Below, in pieces: positions 7,201 to 15,212 of a stretch of DNA of 32,859 bases. Source of the DNA: Bacteroidota bacterium (GTDB taxonomy: Bacteria; Bacteroidota; Bacteroidia; Flavobacteriales_D; Sanyastnellaceae). A model generated the notes under the pieces. It saw only the letters and a list, made by a program, of their open reading frames with translations, was not told where the DNA came from and ran no database searches. The stretch lies in the NCBI GenBank assembly GCA_027619225.1, contig JAQCFW010000021.1:1-32859 (forward strand). Reading direction: 5' to 3'. How positions within the stretch are numbered: position 1 is the stretch's first letter; each line of letters opens with the position of its first letter. A program made the translations under genes and the position numbers.

Positions 7201-9180
7201 ATGAATTTTAGCATTGGATGTGATCACGCAGGACCGGCATATAAAAGCACAATAATAGAACACCTCAAAGAACGTGGTTTTTCAGTAAAGAATTGCGGAA
7301 CGGACAGTACAGAGAGTGTAGATTACCCAGATTTTGCTCATGCTGTTGCAAATGACGTGTCTTTAAAAGATTCAGAACTTGGAATTTTAATATGCGGATC
7401 AGCTAACGGGGTTGCTATGACAGCAAATAAACACAGTGAAGTTAGAGCTGCGATAGCCTGGACTCCAGAAATTGCGCATCTTGCAAAAACACACAACGAC
7501 GCAAACGTAATTTGTATTCCCGCAAGGTTTGTAAGCGAACAAGAGGCGGTTGATATCGTAGATGCATTTCTCGAGTCTAAATTCGAAGGAGGGCGACACG
7601 CAACACGGGTTGGTAAAATTGCATGCGGGCTTTTAACCCTGCTTCTTTGTGTATCATCCGCGTTTTCATCCCTATCCCAAACCTCTGTTGATCAATATGA
7701 ATATGGTCAGATGATGGACTCTACGAAGCTAAGAGCCCATTTAAGTATAATTGCATCTGATGAATTTGAAGGAAGAGAAACAGGAACAAGGGGTGCTGAA
7801 TTAACAGCACTTTATCTTGAAGACTACTATTCTAAACTTGGATTTGAGCCCTATGATGGCAAGTCATACACCCAAGACGTGCCAATGCTTAATTCTCAAA
7901 TCCAAGGAGGGGTAATGAACGTTGCTGGGCAGGAATTAAATATAGTTGATGGTTTTTTACTCTATCCAGGAATAAATGAAACATCAATGAAAGACATCCC
8001 CATGGTTTTTGCGGGTTATGGAATATCAAACAACAACACTTATGATGACTACGCAAAGATTGATGTAAAAGGGAAGTGTGTTGTGGTTTTACAGGGAGAT
8101 GTTAGAAACCCCGATTTAAAAGAAGCAAACAGCTCTACTTCAAAAAGAGAAAAAGCTGAATCTCTTGGCGCTGCGGCCTTTATAATTGTAATGCCCAACT
8201 CCGATTACAACACCTTTAAAGGAAGGATGAAGTTTTATATGATGCGTAAATCAACAATCTTAAACAGAACAAAGGAAGGTGAGGGCGCCAGCATACCCAC
8301 TTTTTTCGTTGGAGAGGATGCTGCGGATGTTTGGTTTGAGGCCTCTAAAAAAATGAAAAAAATAGTAAAAATCAAAAAGAAAGGTGAGAAAAAAGGGGTG
8401 GTGGCAACGGGTGGTTTACCCTGCACCTTCAACTATAATTTAGACATAAACAGAACAGAGTTTAATGGAAAAAACGTCCTTGCGTACCTTCCAGGTACAG
8501 ATAAAGATTTAAAGGATGAGGTTGTTGTAATAACGTCTCATTACGACCACATAGGAATTGTTGACGGGGAGATTAACAATGGCGCAGATGATGACGGATC
8601 GGGCACCGTAACTGTAATGGAGCTTGCTAGAGTTTACATGAACGCCTCTAAAAACGGTGACGGACCCAGAAGGAGTGTTTTATTTATGAACGTGGTGGGT
8701 GAAGAAAAAGGATTGCTTGGATCGGAGTGGTATTCAGATCACCCAATTTTCCCACTTGAAAACACGGTTGCAAATCTGAATATTGATATGATAGGCAGGG
8801 TTGATGAGGCCCACTCAGGGGATGAAAACTACATCTATTTAATAGGTTCAGATAAACTTAGCTCCGAGCTCCATGAGATTTCAGAAACTGCGAACGCATC
8901 GTTTACGAACATTACGCTTGATTACACATTCAACGCCCCAGACGACCCCAACAGATTTTACTACCGCTCAGATCACTACAACTTTGCAAAGCACAACATT
9001 CCTGTAATTTTTTACTTCAGCGGTGTTCACGAAGACTACCACGCTCCTGGAGATGATGTAGAAAAGATCATGTTCACGAAGATGACAAATGTAGGTCGCC
9101 TGGCTTTCCATACAGCTTGGGAATTGCTTAACAGGGATGAAAAAATCGTTGTAGACAAGGTGAACGATTTCAAGGACTAA
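7201..9180 (+). CDS. Fusion: ribose-5-phosphate isomerase B - hydrophobic segment - M28 metallopeptidase
   Basis: One 659-residue frame encodes two enzymes. Residues 1-140 form a complete RpiB: IGCDHAG, VDYPDFA, catalytic-Cys loop ILICGSANGVAMTANK and the terminal GGRHATRVGKI. RpiB interconverts ribulose- and ribose-5-phosphate in the cytosol. A hydrophobic stretch (about 141-155, CGLLTLLLCVSSAF) follows, looking like the signal peptide of a secreted peptidase. The rest is an M28 aminopeptidase: DEFEGRETGT, a PA-like insert (AGYGISNNNTYDDY) and metal ligands His447/Asp449 region (SHYDH), Asp464 region (GADDDG), Glu501/502 (GEEKG), Asp529 (IDMIGR) and His614 (DYHAPGD). I see no in-frame ATG, GTG or TTG between the RpiB end and the hydrophobic stretch. 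The start at 7201 matches other RpiB N-termini, whereas 7162 adds 13 unrelated residues. Its stop interleaves with that of the convergent gene (shared CTAA). Confidence 0.9.
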   Translation: MNFSIGCDHAGPAYKSTIIEHLKERGFSVKNCGTDSTESVDYPDFAHAVANDVSLKDSELGILICGSANGVAMTANKHSEVRAAIAWTPEIAHLAKTHNDANVICIPARFVSEQEAVDIVDAFLESKFEGGRHATRVGKIACGLLTLLLCVSSAFSSLSQTSVDQYEYGQMMDSTKLRAHLSIIASDEFEGRETGTRGAELTALYLEDYYSKLGFEPYDGKSYTQDVPMLNSQIQGGVMNVAGQELNIVDGFLLYPGINETSMKDIPMVFAGYGISNNNTYDDYAKIDVKGKCVVVLQGDVRNPDLKEANSSTSKREKAESLGAAAFIIVMPNSDYNTFKGRMKFYMMRKSTILNRTKEGEGASIPTFFVGEDAADVWFEASKKMKKIVKIKKKGEKKGVVATGGLPCTFNYNLDINRTEFNGKNVLAYLPGTDKDLKDEVVVITSHYDHIGIVDGEINNGADDDGSGTVTVMELARVYMNASKNGDGPRRSVLFMNVVGEEKGLLGSEWYSDHPIFPLENTVANLNIDMIGRVDEAHSGDENYIYLIGSDKLSSELHEISETANASFTNITLDYTFNAPDDPNRFYYRSDHYNFAKHNIPVIFYFSGVHEDYHAPGDDVEKIMFTKMTNVGRLAFHTAWELLNRDEKIVVDKVNDFKD

Positions 9181-10355
9181 TCACTCAAAAAGCCCTCAAT
9201 AGTTTCTCTAAAAAAAACCACCTCCTCTTCGTACGCAGCCCCTGTTGCTGGCCCGCTAAATCCTGAGTGGACAATTGGATCACCTTCGATTGGGATAAAT
9301 GCTGTTGTGGGAAAGGACCTAATCCCTCCAAAAAAAGCAAGGCATGAATCAGCCTCACTCTTACTGGCATCTCCTCCATGTAATATTTCCCAAGAAATCC
9401 CCACGCTCTTTTTAAACTCAGCGATTCTTCTTAAAGCTTCTCCACCCTTAGACCTTTCGAAAGACATAGAAACAACGAGTATTTCAGGATAATCTATGGC
9501 CAGCTCCTTCAACAACCTCGCCTCGTCCATACAGTTGGGGCACCACGTACCCATAACATCCACCACAAGAAGTTTATATCCAGACTTTTTCAATCTTTCT
9601 CTAGACCAAACCTCAATATCTCCACCCGAGTTTACCCCCTCAAACACCACCTTCTCACCCCTACCCCACTCCTGCTTAGAGCTCCATTTAACCTTTTCAT
9701 TTTCTGCCCTCACCCCACTCCACGAAGTGCTGTAATGAATTCCGCTCTTAAACACCCCATCTGTGATTGAATCTCCCCTGATTACACCTTCAAAATAAAA
9801 CAGGTGGACGCCGTCGAAATTTTGAAGTTTAAACTCATTCGTTGTGGTATCTATTTTCCCAGCCTGATATCTATAATCTCCTGTTGATGTCATAAAAGTT
9901 GCCCAGGCGGAATCACCTCTTTGTGTGAGTTTAAACTTTCCTAACGAGGTATCCCAAACGGAGTGAGTTGGCTCACCCATAACAGGAACAGGTTTTTCCA
10001 GAGGGCTCACCTCAAGCTTAACCCGATAATCGTTAGTTCTTAACGAATCCACCCACACGCCATCCCAAACTCCCCCACTCCACTCGCCCGTCCACGATCC
10101 ACCAAAAACAGGTACAGAATAACAACCCTCACCCTGAGATTTCACAAAGATTTCCTCCTCTCCATTTTTAACAACAAGACCCCCATCTATTTTCTCTGTA
10201 AGCACCGTTACGCTTGTTGAATCATCAAGCGTAAATACGGCGGAATAAAAAAGGTGCTCAACCGATTTGTTTTGACCAGTTGAGCACCCAAAGAACATTA
10301 CAGCAGCGATAAATAAAGCTGCGAAAACCGAGAGACCTCCCCTCCGACCCAGCAT
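9177..10355 (-). CDS. TlpA-like thioredoxin-fold lipoprotein
   Basis: A 392-residue exported protein. The N-terminus is a lipoprotein signal (MLGRRGG, hydrophobic core, lipobox VMFFGC), so it is probably lipid-anchored in the envelope. Residues about 30-240 are a beta-rich N-terminal region I do not recognise. About 245-390 form a thioredoxin fold with the redox motif WCPNC (Cys272 and Cys275) and the cis-proline region SFPTTAF. TlpA/ResA-type proteins reduce or exchange periplasmic disulfides. The start at 10355 is supported by the lipobox and by TGATG overlap with the upstream dehydrogenase stop. The open frame extends upstream to 10442 but would bury the signal sequence. Confidence 0.88.
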   Translation of the reverse strand: MLGRRGGLSVFAALFIAAVMFFGCSTGQNKSVEHLFYSAVFTLDDSTSVTVLTEKIDGGLVVKNGEEEIFVKSQGEGCYSVPVFGGSWTGEWSGGVWDGVWVDSLRTNDYRVKLEVSPLEKPVPVMGEPTHSVWDTSLGKFKLTQRGDSAWATFMTSTGDYRYQAGKIDTTTNEFKLQNFDGVHLFYFEGVIRGDSITDGVFKSGIHYSTSWSGVRAENEKVKWSSKQEWGRGEKVVFEGVNSGGDIEVWSRERLKKSGYKLLVVDVMGTWCPNCMDEARLLKELAIDYPEILVVSMSFERSKGGEALRRIAEFKKSVGISWEILHGGDASKSEADSCLAFFGGIRSFPTTAFIPIEGDPIVHSGFSGPATGAAYEEEVVFFRETIEGFLSD

Positions 10356-11884
10356 CAAAGGTCGAATTTTATTCCCTGAGCTAAAGGCAGATCTTCTCCG
10401 TAGTTGATGGTGTTGGTTTGGCGTCTCATGTAGGCCTTCCAAGCATCAGAACCACTCTCACGACCACCACCAGTTTCTTTCTCTCCACCGAAGGCTCCTC
10501 CGATTTCAGCTCCAGAAGTTCCGATATTCACGTTGGCAATTCCACAATCAGATCCGGCTGCAGATAAAAACAACTCAGCTTCACGGAGGTTGTTCGTCAT
10601 GATGGCAGAAGACAGACCCTGAACCACTCCGTTTTGCATCGCAATAGCTTCTTCAACAGTTTCGTATTTCATAATGTAAAGAATTGGCGCGAAAGTCTCG
10701 TGCTGAACGATTTGCATTTCGTTATTTACCTCAGCAATAGCGGGTCTAACATAACAACCACTTTCATAACCCTCTCCCTCAAGAACTCCGCCAGGAACAA
10801 GCACTGTTCCACCCTGCTCCTCAACAGCCTTAAGCGCTGCCAAGTATCCTTCAACAGCAAGCGTATCGATAAGCGGACCTACGTGATTGTTTTCATCGAG
10901 TGGATCTCCGATGCGAACTTGTTTGTAGGCTTGCGTAAGTTGATCTTTTACCTTTTCGTAAATACTAGAATGAACGATAACCCTTCTCGTGCTTGTGCAA
11001 CGCTGTCCACAAGTACCCACTGCTCCAAACACAGCAGCCGGAACGACAACCTTTAGATCAGCATCAGGCGTGATGATAAGAGCGTTGTTTCCACCCAACT
11101 CTAACAACGAGCGGCCCAAACGAGCGGCAACGGCCTGCGCAACAATTTTACCCATACGCGTAGATCCTGTAGCGCTAATAAGCGGAACACGCTTGTCACG
11201 GCTTAACATCTCACCTACTTTATAATCTCCATTTACCACACAAGAGATGCCTTCAGGGACACCGTTGGCTTCAGCCACCTCAACCCAAATATTTTGGCAA
11301 GCAACAGCACAAAGCGGCGCTTTCTCAGAAGGCTTCCAAACACAAACGTCACCCGACACCCACGCAAGCGCAGTATTCCAACACCAGACAGCCACGGGAA
11401 AGTTAAAGGCAGAAATAATTCCAACAATTCCCAGCGGGTGGTATTGCTCGTACATACGGTGATTTCGGCGCTCTGAGTGCATTGTGAGACCGTAAAGCAT
11501 TCGACTTTGGCCCAATGCAAAATCGCAAATATCAATCATCTCTTGAACCTCACCGAGTCCCTCCTGATAACTCTTCCCCATTTCATAGGAAACAAGCGCA
11601 CCCAATGATTTCTTTTTTTCGCGAAGAGCATCACCAAATTGGCGAACCACCTCACCACGCTCTGGTGCACTCCATTTTCCCCACTCGACAAAAGCCTTGC
11701 TTGCTGCATCCATAACAAGCTCATAATCGTCTGATGTAGCTGTAGTTACGCGCGCAATCACTTTTCCGTCAGTCGGTGAAATAGAGTCAATATGTGGGCC
11801 CGAACCTAATGTGCGGCCCCCGATCATAACACCTGCGTTTGTGTCTTTAATACCTAAATCGGTAAGAACTTTTTGAATATCCAT
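10355..11884 (-). CDS. ALDH7-type aldehyde dehydrogenase (probable aminoadipate-semialdehyde dehydrogenase)
   Basis: A 509-residue NAD(P)-dependent aldehyde dehydrogenase of normal family length. It shows the cofactor region (SAFNFPVAVWCWN, WKPSEKAPL, ATGSTRMG), the glutamate motif LELGGNNA and the catalytic cysteine, Cys296, in GTCGQRCTSTRR. The Asn pair in ELGGNNA and the overall sequence are typical of the ALDH7A1/AmaB group, which oxidises aminoadipate semialdehyde in lysine catabolism. The substrate here is inferred from family alone. The following lipoprotein gene overlaps its stop by one base (TGATG), so the two are probably translationally coupled although their functions are not obviously linked. 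Confidence 0.93.
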   Translation of the reverse strand: MDIQKVLTDLGIKDTNAGVMIGGRTLGSGPHIDSISPTDGKVIARVTTATSDDYELVMDAASKAFVEWGKWSAPERGEVVRQFGDALREKKKSLGALVSYEMGKSYQEGLGEVQEMIDICDFALGQSRMLYGLTMHSERRNHRMYEQYHPLGIVGIISAFNFPVAVWCWNTALAWVSGDVCVWKPSEKAPLCAVACQNIWVEVAEANGVPEGISCVVNGDYKVGEMLSRDKRVPLISATGSTRMGKIVAQAVAARLGRSLLELGGNNALIITPDADLKVVVPAAVFGAVGTCGQRCTSTRRVIVHSSIYEKVKDQLTQAYKQVRIGDPLDENNHVGPLIDTLAVEGYLAALKAVEEQGGTVLVPGGVLEGEGYESGCYVRPAIAEVNNEMQIVQHETFAPILYIMKYETVEEAIAMQNGVVQGLSSAIMTNNLREAELFLSAAGSDCGIANVNIGTSGAEIGGAFGGEKETGGGRESGSDAWKAYMRRQTNTINYGEDLPLAQGIKFDL

Positions 11885-11918
11885 CTAATAAGATAATTTT
11901 TTGCTGTTAATTGCGGTG

Positions 11919-11926
11919 CAAAGATA
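11919..11926 (-). promoter_or_regulatory. Putative -7 box for the aldehyde dehydrogenase
   Basis: The minus strand reads TATCTTTG followed by CA, matching the Bacteroidota consensus TAnnTTTG, about 35 bases upstream of the ATG at 11884. No clear -33 TTG is present at the expected distance. It lies in the short divergent gap with the plus-strand cysteine-cluster gene. Confidence 0.5.
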
Positions 11927-11940
11927 CAATTAGAATTCCC

Positions 11941-12459
11941 GTGGATTTAGAAAGACATAAAGAACAGGTGGGTTTAAAGAGAAAAGAGAACACAACTTTT
12001 TTCAAAAAACTCAAAAAGACAAACCCCCAGAAACTAGATGCACTTATTCACCCTCTTCATGAAGAGGTGTTTGCGTGTACAGACTGTTTAAAGTGTGCCA
12101 ATTGCTGTAAAACAACAAGCCCTCTTTTTTCAGAAAGAGATATAAAAAGAATATCTAAGTATTTAAGAATAAGCCCACAACAATTAGAGGATACTTATCT
12201 TAAAAGAGATTCGGACGAGTATTTCGTTTTACAGAACTCACCATGCACATTTTTAGGTGATGACAACTACTGTAGTATTTATAGCGTGCGACCTAAAGCA
12301 TGTCAAGAATTCCCCCACACAAACAGGAGGCGCCAGCACCAAATACTTGACCTTACCCAAAAGAACACCGAAGTGTGTCCCGCTGCGTTTGAAATTGTGG
12401 ATAAGCTGAAAAAGAAGCTTAATCTAAACAAACCAGACAAGTCAGGAAACAAGTACTAG
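11941..12459 (+). CDS. YkgJ-type cysteine-cluster protein
   Basis: A 172-residue soluble protein with the metal-binding cysteine pattern of the YkgJ / zinc- or iron-chelating domain family: CTDCLKCANCCK, then SPCTFLGDDNYCSIYSVRPKAC with the following EFPHT, and a late CPAAFEI. I chose GTG at 11941 (VDLERHKEQV), which matches how I recall homologues beginning. A TTG at 11911 in the same frame would add ten residues. The biochemical role of this family is not well defined. It ends two bases before the stop of convergent mnmG. Confidence 0.85.
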   Translation: MDLERHKEQVGLKRKENTTFFKKLKKTNPQKLDALIHPLHEEVFACTDCLKCANCCKTTSPLFSERDIKRISKYLRISPQQLEDTYLKRDSDEYFVLQNSPCTFLGDDNYCSIYSVRPKACQEFPHTNRRRQHQILDLTQKNTEVCPAAFEIVDKLKKKLNLNKPDKSGNKY

Positions 12460-12460
12460 C

Positions 12461-14329
12461 CTATCGCCCCAAATAGATAAGAAGAACACTCACATCAGAA
12501 GCGCTCACGCCAGAGATATTAGCTGCCTCACCAAGTGTTTTAGGTTTTCGATCGGAGAGTTTCTGCTTTGCTTCAGAGCTAAGTGACGCAAGCTTAGAAT
12601 ACTCTAAATCACTAGGAATTTTCAGCCCCTCAAGCTTTGACATGCGATCTGCCATGACCTGCTCCTTCTCAATGTAACCCTCATACTTAGCCTGTATCTC
12701 AACCTGCTCAATTACATCCTTTTCCATCTCGGAGAGAATTGACAACTCAGGAATTTCTTCTATCATAGACGACAGGTTAATATGCGGTCTTATAAGAATT
12801 TGCTTTGCCTTTACGCGCTGCTTAAGTTCAGAACTATCCATTTTTTTAAGAAAAGCATTTGCACCCTCAGGATTAATTGATGTTTTCTCTAGCGTTTTTC
12901 TAACAGACTTAACCGACACCTGTTTTTTCTCTAATAGCTCAAGCCTTTCGTCTGAAGCCAAACCTATTTTATGTCCCAGCGGAGTGAGGCGCTCATCAGC
13001 ATTATCCTGCCTAAGCAATATTCGGTATTCAGCCCTTGATGTGAACATTCTATAAGGCTCATCAGTACCTTTTGTAACAAGATCATCAATAAGAACGCCA
13101 ATATATGCATCTGAGCGACTAAGAATAATTGGCTCATTGTTCCACGTGGAACGAGCGGCGTTTATGCCAGCCATTAAACCCTGACATGCTGCCTCCTCAT
13201 ATCCAGTAGTGCCATTTATTTGGCCCGCAAAATAGAGGTTATTTACAGTGGTTGTTTCTAAGCTATGCTTCAGCTGAGTAGGAGGGAAGTAGTCATATTC
13301 TACAGCATAACCAGGCCGGAACATTTTTGCATTTTCAAAACCAGGGATTAGTTTTAATGCAGCGTGTTGAACTTCTTCGGGAAGGCTTGTTGAAAACCCA
13401 TTTAAATAAATCTCCACCGTCTTCCTTCCTTCAGGTTCAACAAACAATTGATGGCGGCTTTTGTCTGCAAAGCGATCTATTTTATCTTCAATACTAGGGC
13501 AATACCTTGGCCCAAGACCCCGTATACGACCATTAAACATAGGAGACCTTTCAAAACCACTTCGCAACATATCATGAACTGCTTCGTTTGTGTACGCAAT
13601 ATGGCAAGGCAATTGCTCACTTAAGTCCACGCGCCTTTTTAAAAAAGAAAAATGTGTAGGATCTTCATCACCTGGCTGTAACTCCATCTTTGTGAAATCA
13701 AGACTCCTACCATCAATTCTCGGTGGTGTCCCTGTTTTCATACGGCCACTTTTAAAACCCAAATCGATCAATTGTTCTGTTATTCCTACCGACGCTCGTT
13801 CACCTGCACGCCCCCCTCCAAACTGCTTCTCTCCAATATGCATAAGGCCATTCAAAAACGTACCGTTAGTCAACACAACAGCCTTGGCTCTTATTTCAGA
13901 ACCTAGAGCAGTTCGAACACCCACGCACTTATCACCCTCTACAATAACCCCTGTTACGGAGTCTTGCCAGAAGTCAAGCCCAGGAGTCTTTTCAAGCATT
14001 TCTCTCCAGGTCGAGGCGAAATGGTATCTGTCATTCTGTGTACGAGGGCTCCACATAGCCGGACCTTTAGAACGATTCAGCATTCTAAACTGAATGGCAC
14101 TTTCGTCGCTTACAAGACCGCTGTAGCCACCGAGCGCATCAACCTCTCTGACAATCTGCCCCTTAGCCACACCTCCCATAGCTGGGTTACAGGACATTTG
14201 TCCGATAACACCCATGTTCATGGTCACAAGCAATGTTTTAGCTCCGGTATTTGCCGCTGCCGCTGCCGCTTCATTCCCAGCGTGTCCCGCACCAACAACA
14301 ATTACATCGTAAGAAGTATGAAATTTCAA
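12461..14329 (-). CDS. mnmG: tRNA uridine-34 carboxymethylaminomethyl modification enzyme MnmG
   Basis: A 622-residue FAD-dependent enzyme that, with MnmE, installs the cmnm5 group on U34 of several tRNAs. The N-terminal FAD-binding motif [10 protein letters not shown], the conserved [25 protein letters not shown] region (seen from about residue 43), MKTGTPPR and the [13 protein letters not shown] region are all present, with a C-terminal helical domain of the GidA type ending [10 protein letters not shown]. The start is TTG at 14329, with no nearby in-frame ATG, and follows the ybeY stop by 8 bases. It appears to be the last gene of a four-gene minus-strand operon. A parS-like palindrome lies in its coding sequence at 13139-13152. 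Confidence 0.97.
   Translation of the reverse strand: MKFHTSYDVIVVGAGHAGNEAAAAAANTGAKTLLVTMNMGVIGQMSCNPAMGGVAKGQIVREVDALGGYSGLVSDESAIQFRMLNRSKGPAMWSPRTQNDRYHFASTWREMLEKTPGLDFWQDSVTGVIVEGDKCVGVRTALGSEIRAKAVVLTNGTFLNGLMHIGEKQFGGGRAGERASVGITEQLIDLGFKSGRMKTGTPPRIDGRSLDFTKMELQPGDEDPTHFSFLKRRVDLSEQLPCHIAYTNEAVHDMLRSGFERSPMFNGRIRGLGPRYCPSIEDKIDRFADKSRHQLFVEPEGRKTVEIYLNGFSTSLPEEVQHAALKLIPGFENAKMFRPGYAVEYDYFPPTQLKHSLETTTVNNLYFAGQINGTTGYEEAACQGLMAGINAARSTWNNEPIILSRSDAYIGVLIDDLVTKGTDEPYRMFTSRAEYRILLRQDNADERLTPLGHKIGLASDERLELLEKKQVSVKSVRKTLEKTSINPEGANAFLKKMDSSELKQRVKAKQILIRPHINLSSMIEEIPELSILSEMEKDVIEQVEIQAKYEGYIEKEQVMADRMSKLEGLKIPSDLEYSKLASLSSEAKQKLSDRKPKTLGEAANISGVSASDVSVLLIYLGR
13139..13152. promoter_or_regulatory. 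parS-like palindrome inside mnmG
   Basis: GTTCCACGTGGAAC is a perfect 14-bp palindrome. With flanks it reads TGTTCCACGTGGAACG, close to the conserved ParB-binding parS consensus TGTTTCACGTGAAACA, keeping the CACGTG core and the GTT/AAC ends. A second identical core lies 1.2 kb away at 14349. Confidence 0.65.
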
Positions 14330-14337
14330 GTTTAACT

Positions 14338-14766
14338 TTATTTAGAACGTTCCACGTGGAACATCTTTAATGCAACATCTTCAGCGGCCCTCATTGTTGA
14401 TGCCTCCTTTTTTGTTTTGTCCCTAAGACCCAGCAAATGTAATACCCCATGAACCATAACTCTACGAAGCTCTTGCTGTATTAACACACCTTCCTGTTTT
14501 GCACTTTCTTTAACCCGATCATAAGAGATAAATAAATCCCCACCGACAACATCTTTTTCAGTATAATCGAAGGTTATTATATCGGTGTAATAGTTGTGGT
14601 CGAGGTGCTTATTATTTACATCCAACAAGTAGTCGTCAGAGCAAAGAATTACGCTGATGTCGCCCAATTTTTTACCACGGGATGAAATGACACCTGACAG
14701 CCATCTCTTCACTGCCATGCGATTTTTTATTCTACACGAAGAGTCTAAGTCGTTAAAATAGATCAC
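14338..14766 (-). CDS. ybeY: Endoribonuclease YbeY
   Basis: A 142-residue metal-dependent endoribonuclease acting in 16S rRNA 3'-end maturation and ribosome quality control. The family motif is visible as [13 protein letters not shown] with His106 and His110. The third ligand position carries Asp116 (RD) instead of the His of Escherichia coli HGxLHLxGYDH, which I recall as usual in Bacteroidota YbeY. Other conserved parts are [17 protein letters not shown] and [11 protein letters not shown]. The start is GTG at 14764-14766. It lies 18 bases after the RsbW-like gene and 8 bases before mnmG, consistent with one transcript. Its last codons overlap a parS-like palindrome. Confidence 0.93.
   Translation of the reverse strand: MIYFNDLDSSCRIKNRMAVKRWLSGVISSRGKKLGDISVILCSDDYLLDVNNKHLDHNYYTDIITFDYTEKDVVGGDLFISYDRVKESAKQEGVLIQQELRRVMVHGVLHLLGLRDKTKKEASTMRAAEDVALKMFHVERSK
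14349..14362. promoter_or_regulatory. parS-like palindrome at the 3' end of ybeY
   Basis: GTTCCACGTGGAAC again, a perfect 14-bp palindrome, with flanks CGTTCCACGTGGAACA. It encodes the C-terminal residues FHVER of YbeY, where coding constraint is probably weak. Two identical rare palindromes within 1.2 kb argue for a site rather than chance. Confidence 0.68.
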
Positions 14767-14784
14767 AATTTATCAGTTGCGGGT

Positions 14785-15186
14785 TTATCTAAGCACGCCT
14801 GTAAAGACAAGCTCTATGATTCTTCCATCGTCCTCGAATGAGCATTCGTCAGCGAGGTTACGCATGAGAAAGACACCCCTTCCATTGGGACGCTCAAGAT
14901 TTTCAGGGGCGGTAGGGTCGGGGAGATTTTCATAATCAAAACCAGCACCCTCGTCAGTAATTCTGAAAAATAAATCCTTCCCCCTTTTCTCATATTCGAC
15001 AGAAACACGTTTAGTTACATCAAGCTTGTTTCCATGAACGATCGCATTATTCACTCCCTCAGTCATCGCAATTAAAATATCTCCGTAATGCTCCTCAATA
15101 ACATTGTGGTTTTCACACATCTCATCAATGAGGCGCTCGACGACAGCGATATTTTCTGGCTTTGATTGGAAGCTTAGCTCTTGCAT
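14785..15186 (-). CDS. RsbW/SpoIIAB-like ATP-binding protein
   Basis: A 133-residue GHKL-type ATPase domain without other domains. It has the N box EGVNNAIVHGN, the G1 box DEGAGFDYENLPD and the G2 region GRGVFLMRNLAD. Members act as serine kinases/anti-sigma factors or in other partner-switching systems. No STAS-domain antagonist or sigma factor is encoded nearby, so its partner is unknown. It sits between the DUF4175 gene (26-base gap) and ybeY (18-base gap), and I recall this gene order from other Bacteroidota. Confidence 0.88.
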   Translation of the reverse strand: MQELSFQSKPENIAVVERLIDEMCENHNVIEEHYGDILIAMTEGVNNAIVHGNKLDVTKRVSVEYEKRGKDLFFRITDEGAGFDYENLPDPTAPENLERPNGRGVFLMRNLADECSFEDDGRIIELVFTGVLR

Positions 15187-15212
15187 AATTGATGAGATAA
15201 CATTAAAACAAA

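Noticed and set aside
7623-7690. Separate start for the M28 peptidase (out-of-frame ATG at 7623)
   Set aside because: That ATG opens a frame that stops after about 22 codons and does not encode the peptidase; no in-frame start was found.
10356-10442. N-terminal extension of the TlpA-like lipoprotein
   Set aside because: It overlaps the dehydrogenase coding region and would place the lipobox internally.
10634-11056. Plus-strand 140-codon frame opposite the aldehyde dehydrogenase
   Set aside because: Antisense to conserved ALDH motifs, including the catalytic cysteine region; no protein-like features.
13590-14335. Plus-strand frames of 167 and 123 codons opposite mnmG
   Set aside because: They lie antisense to highly conserved MnmG sequence and show no recognisable features.
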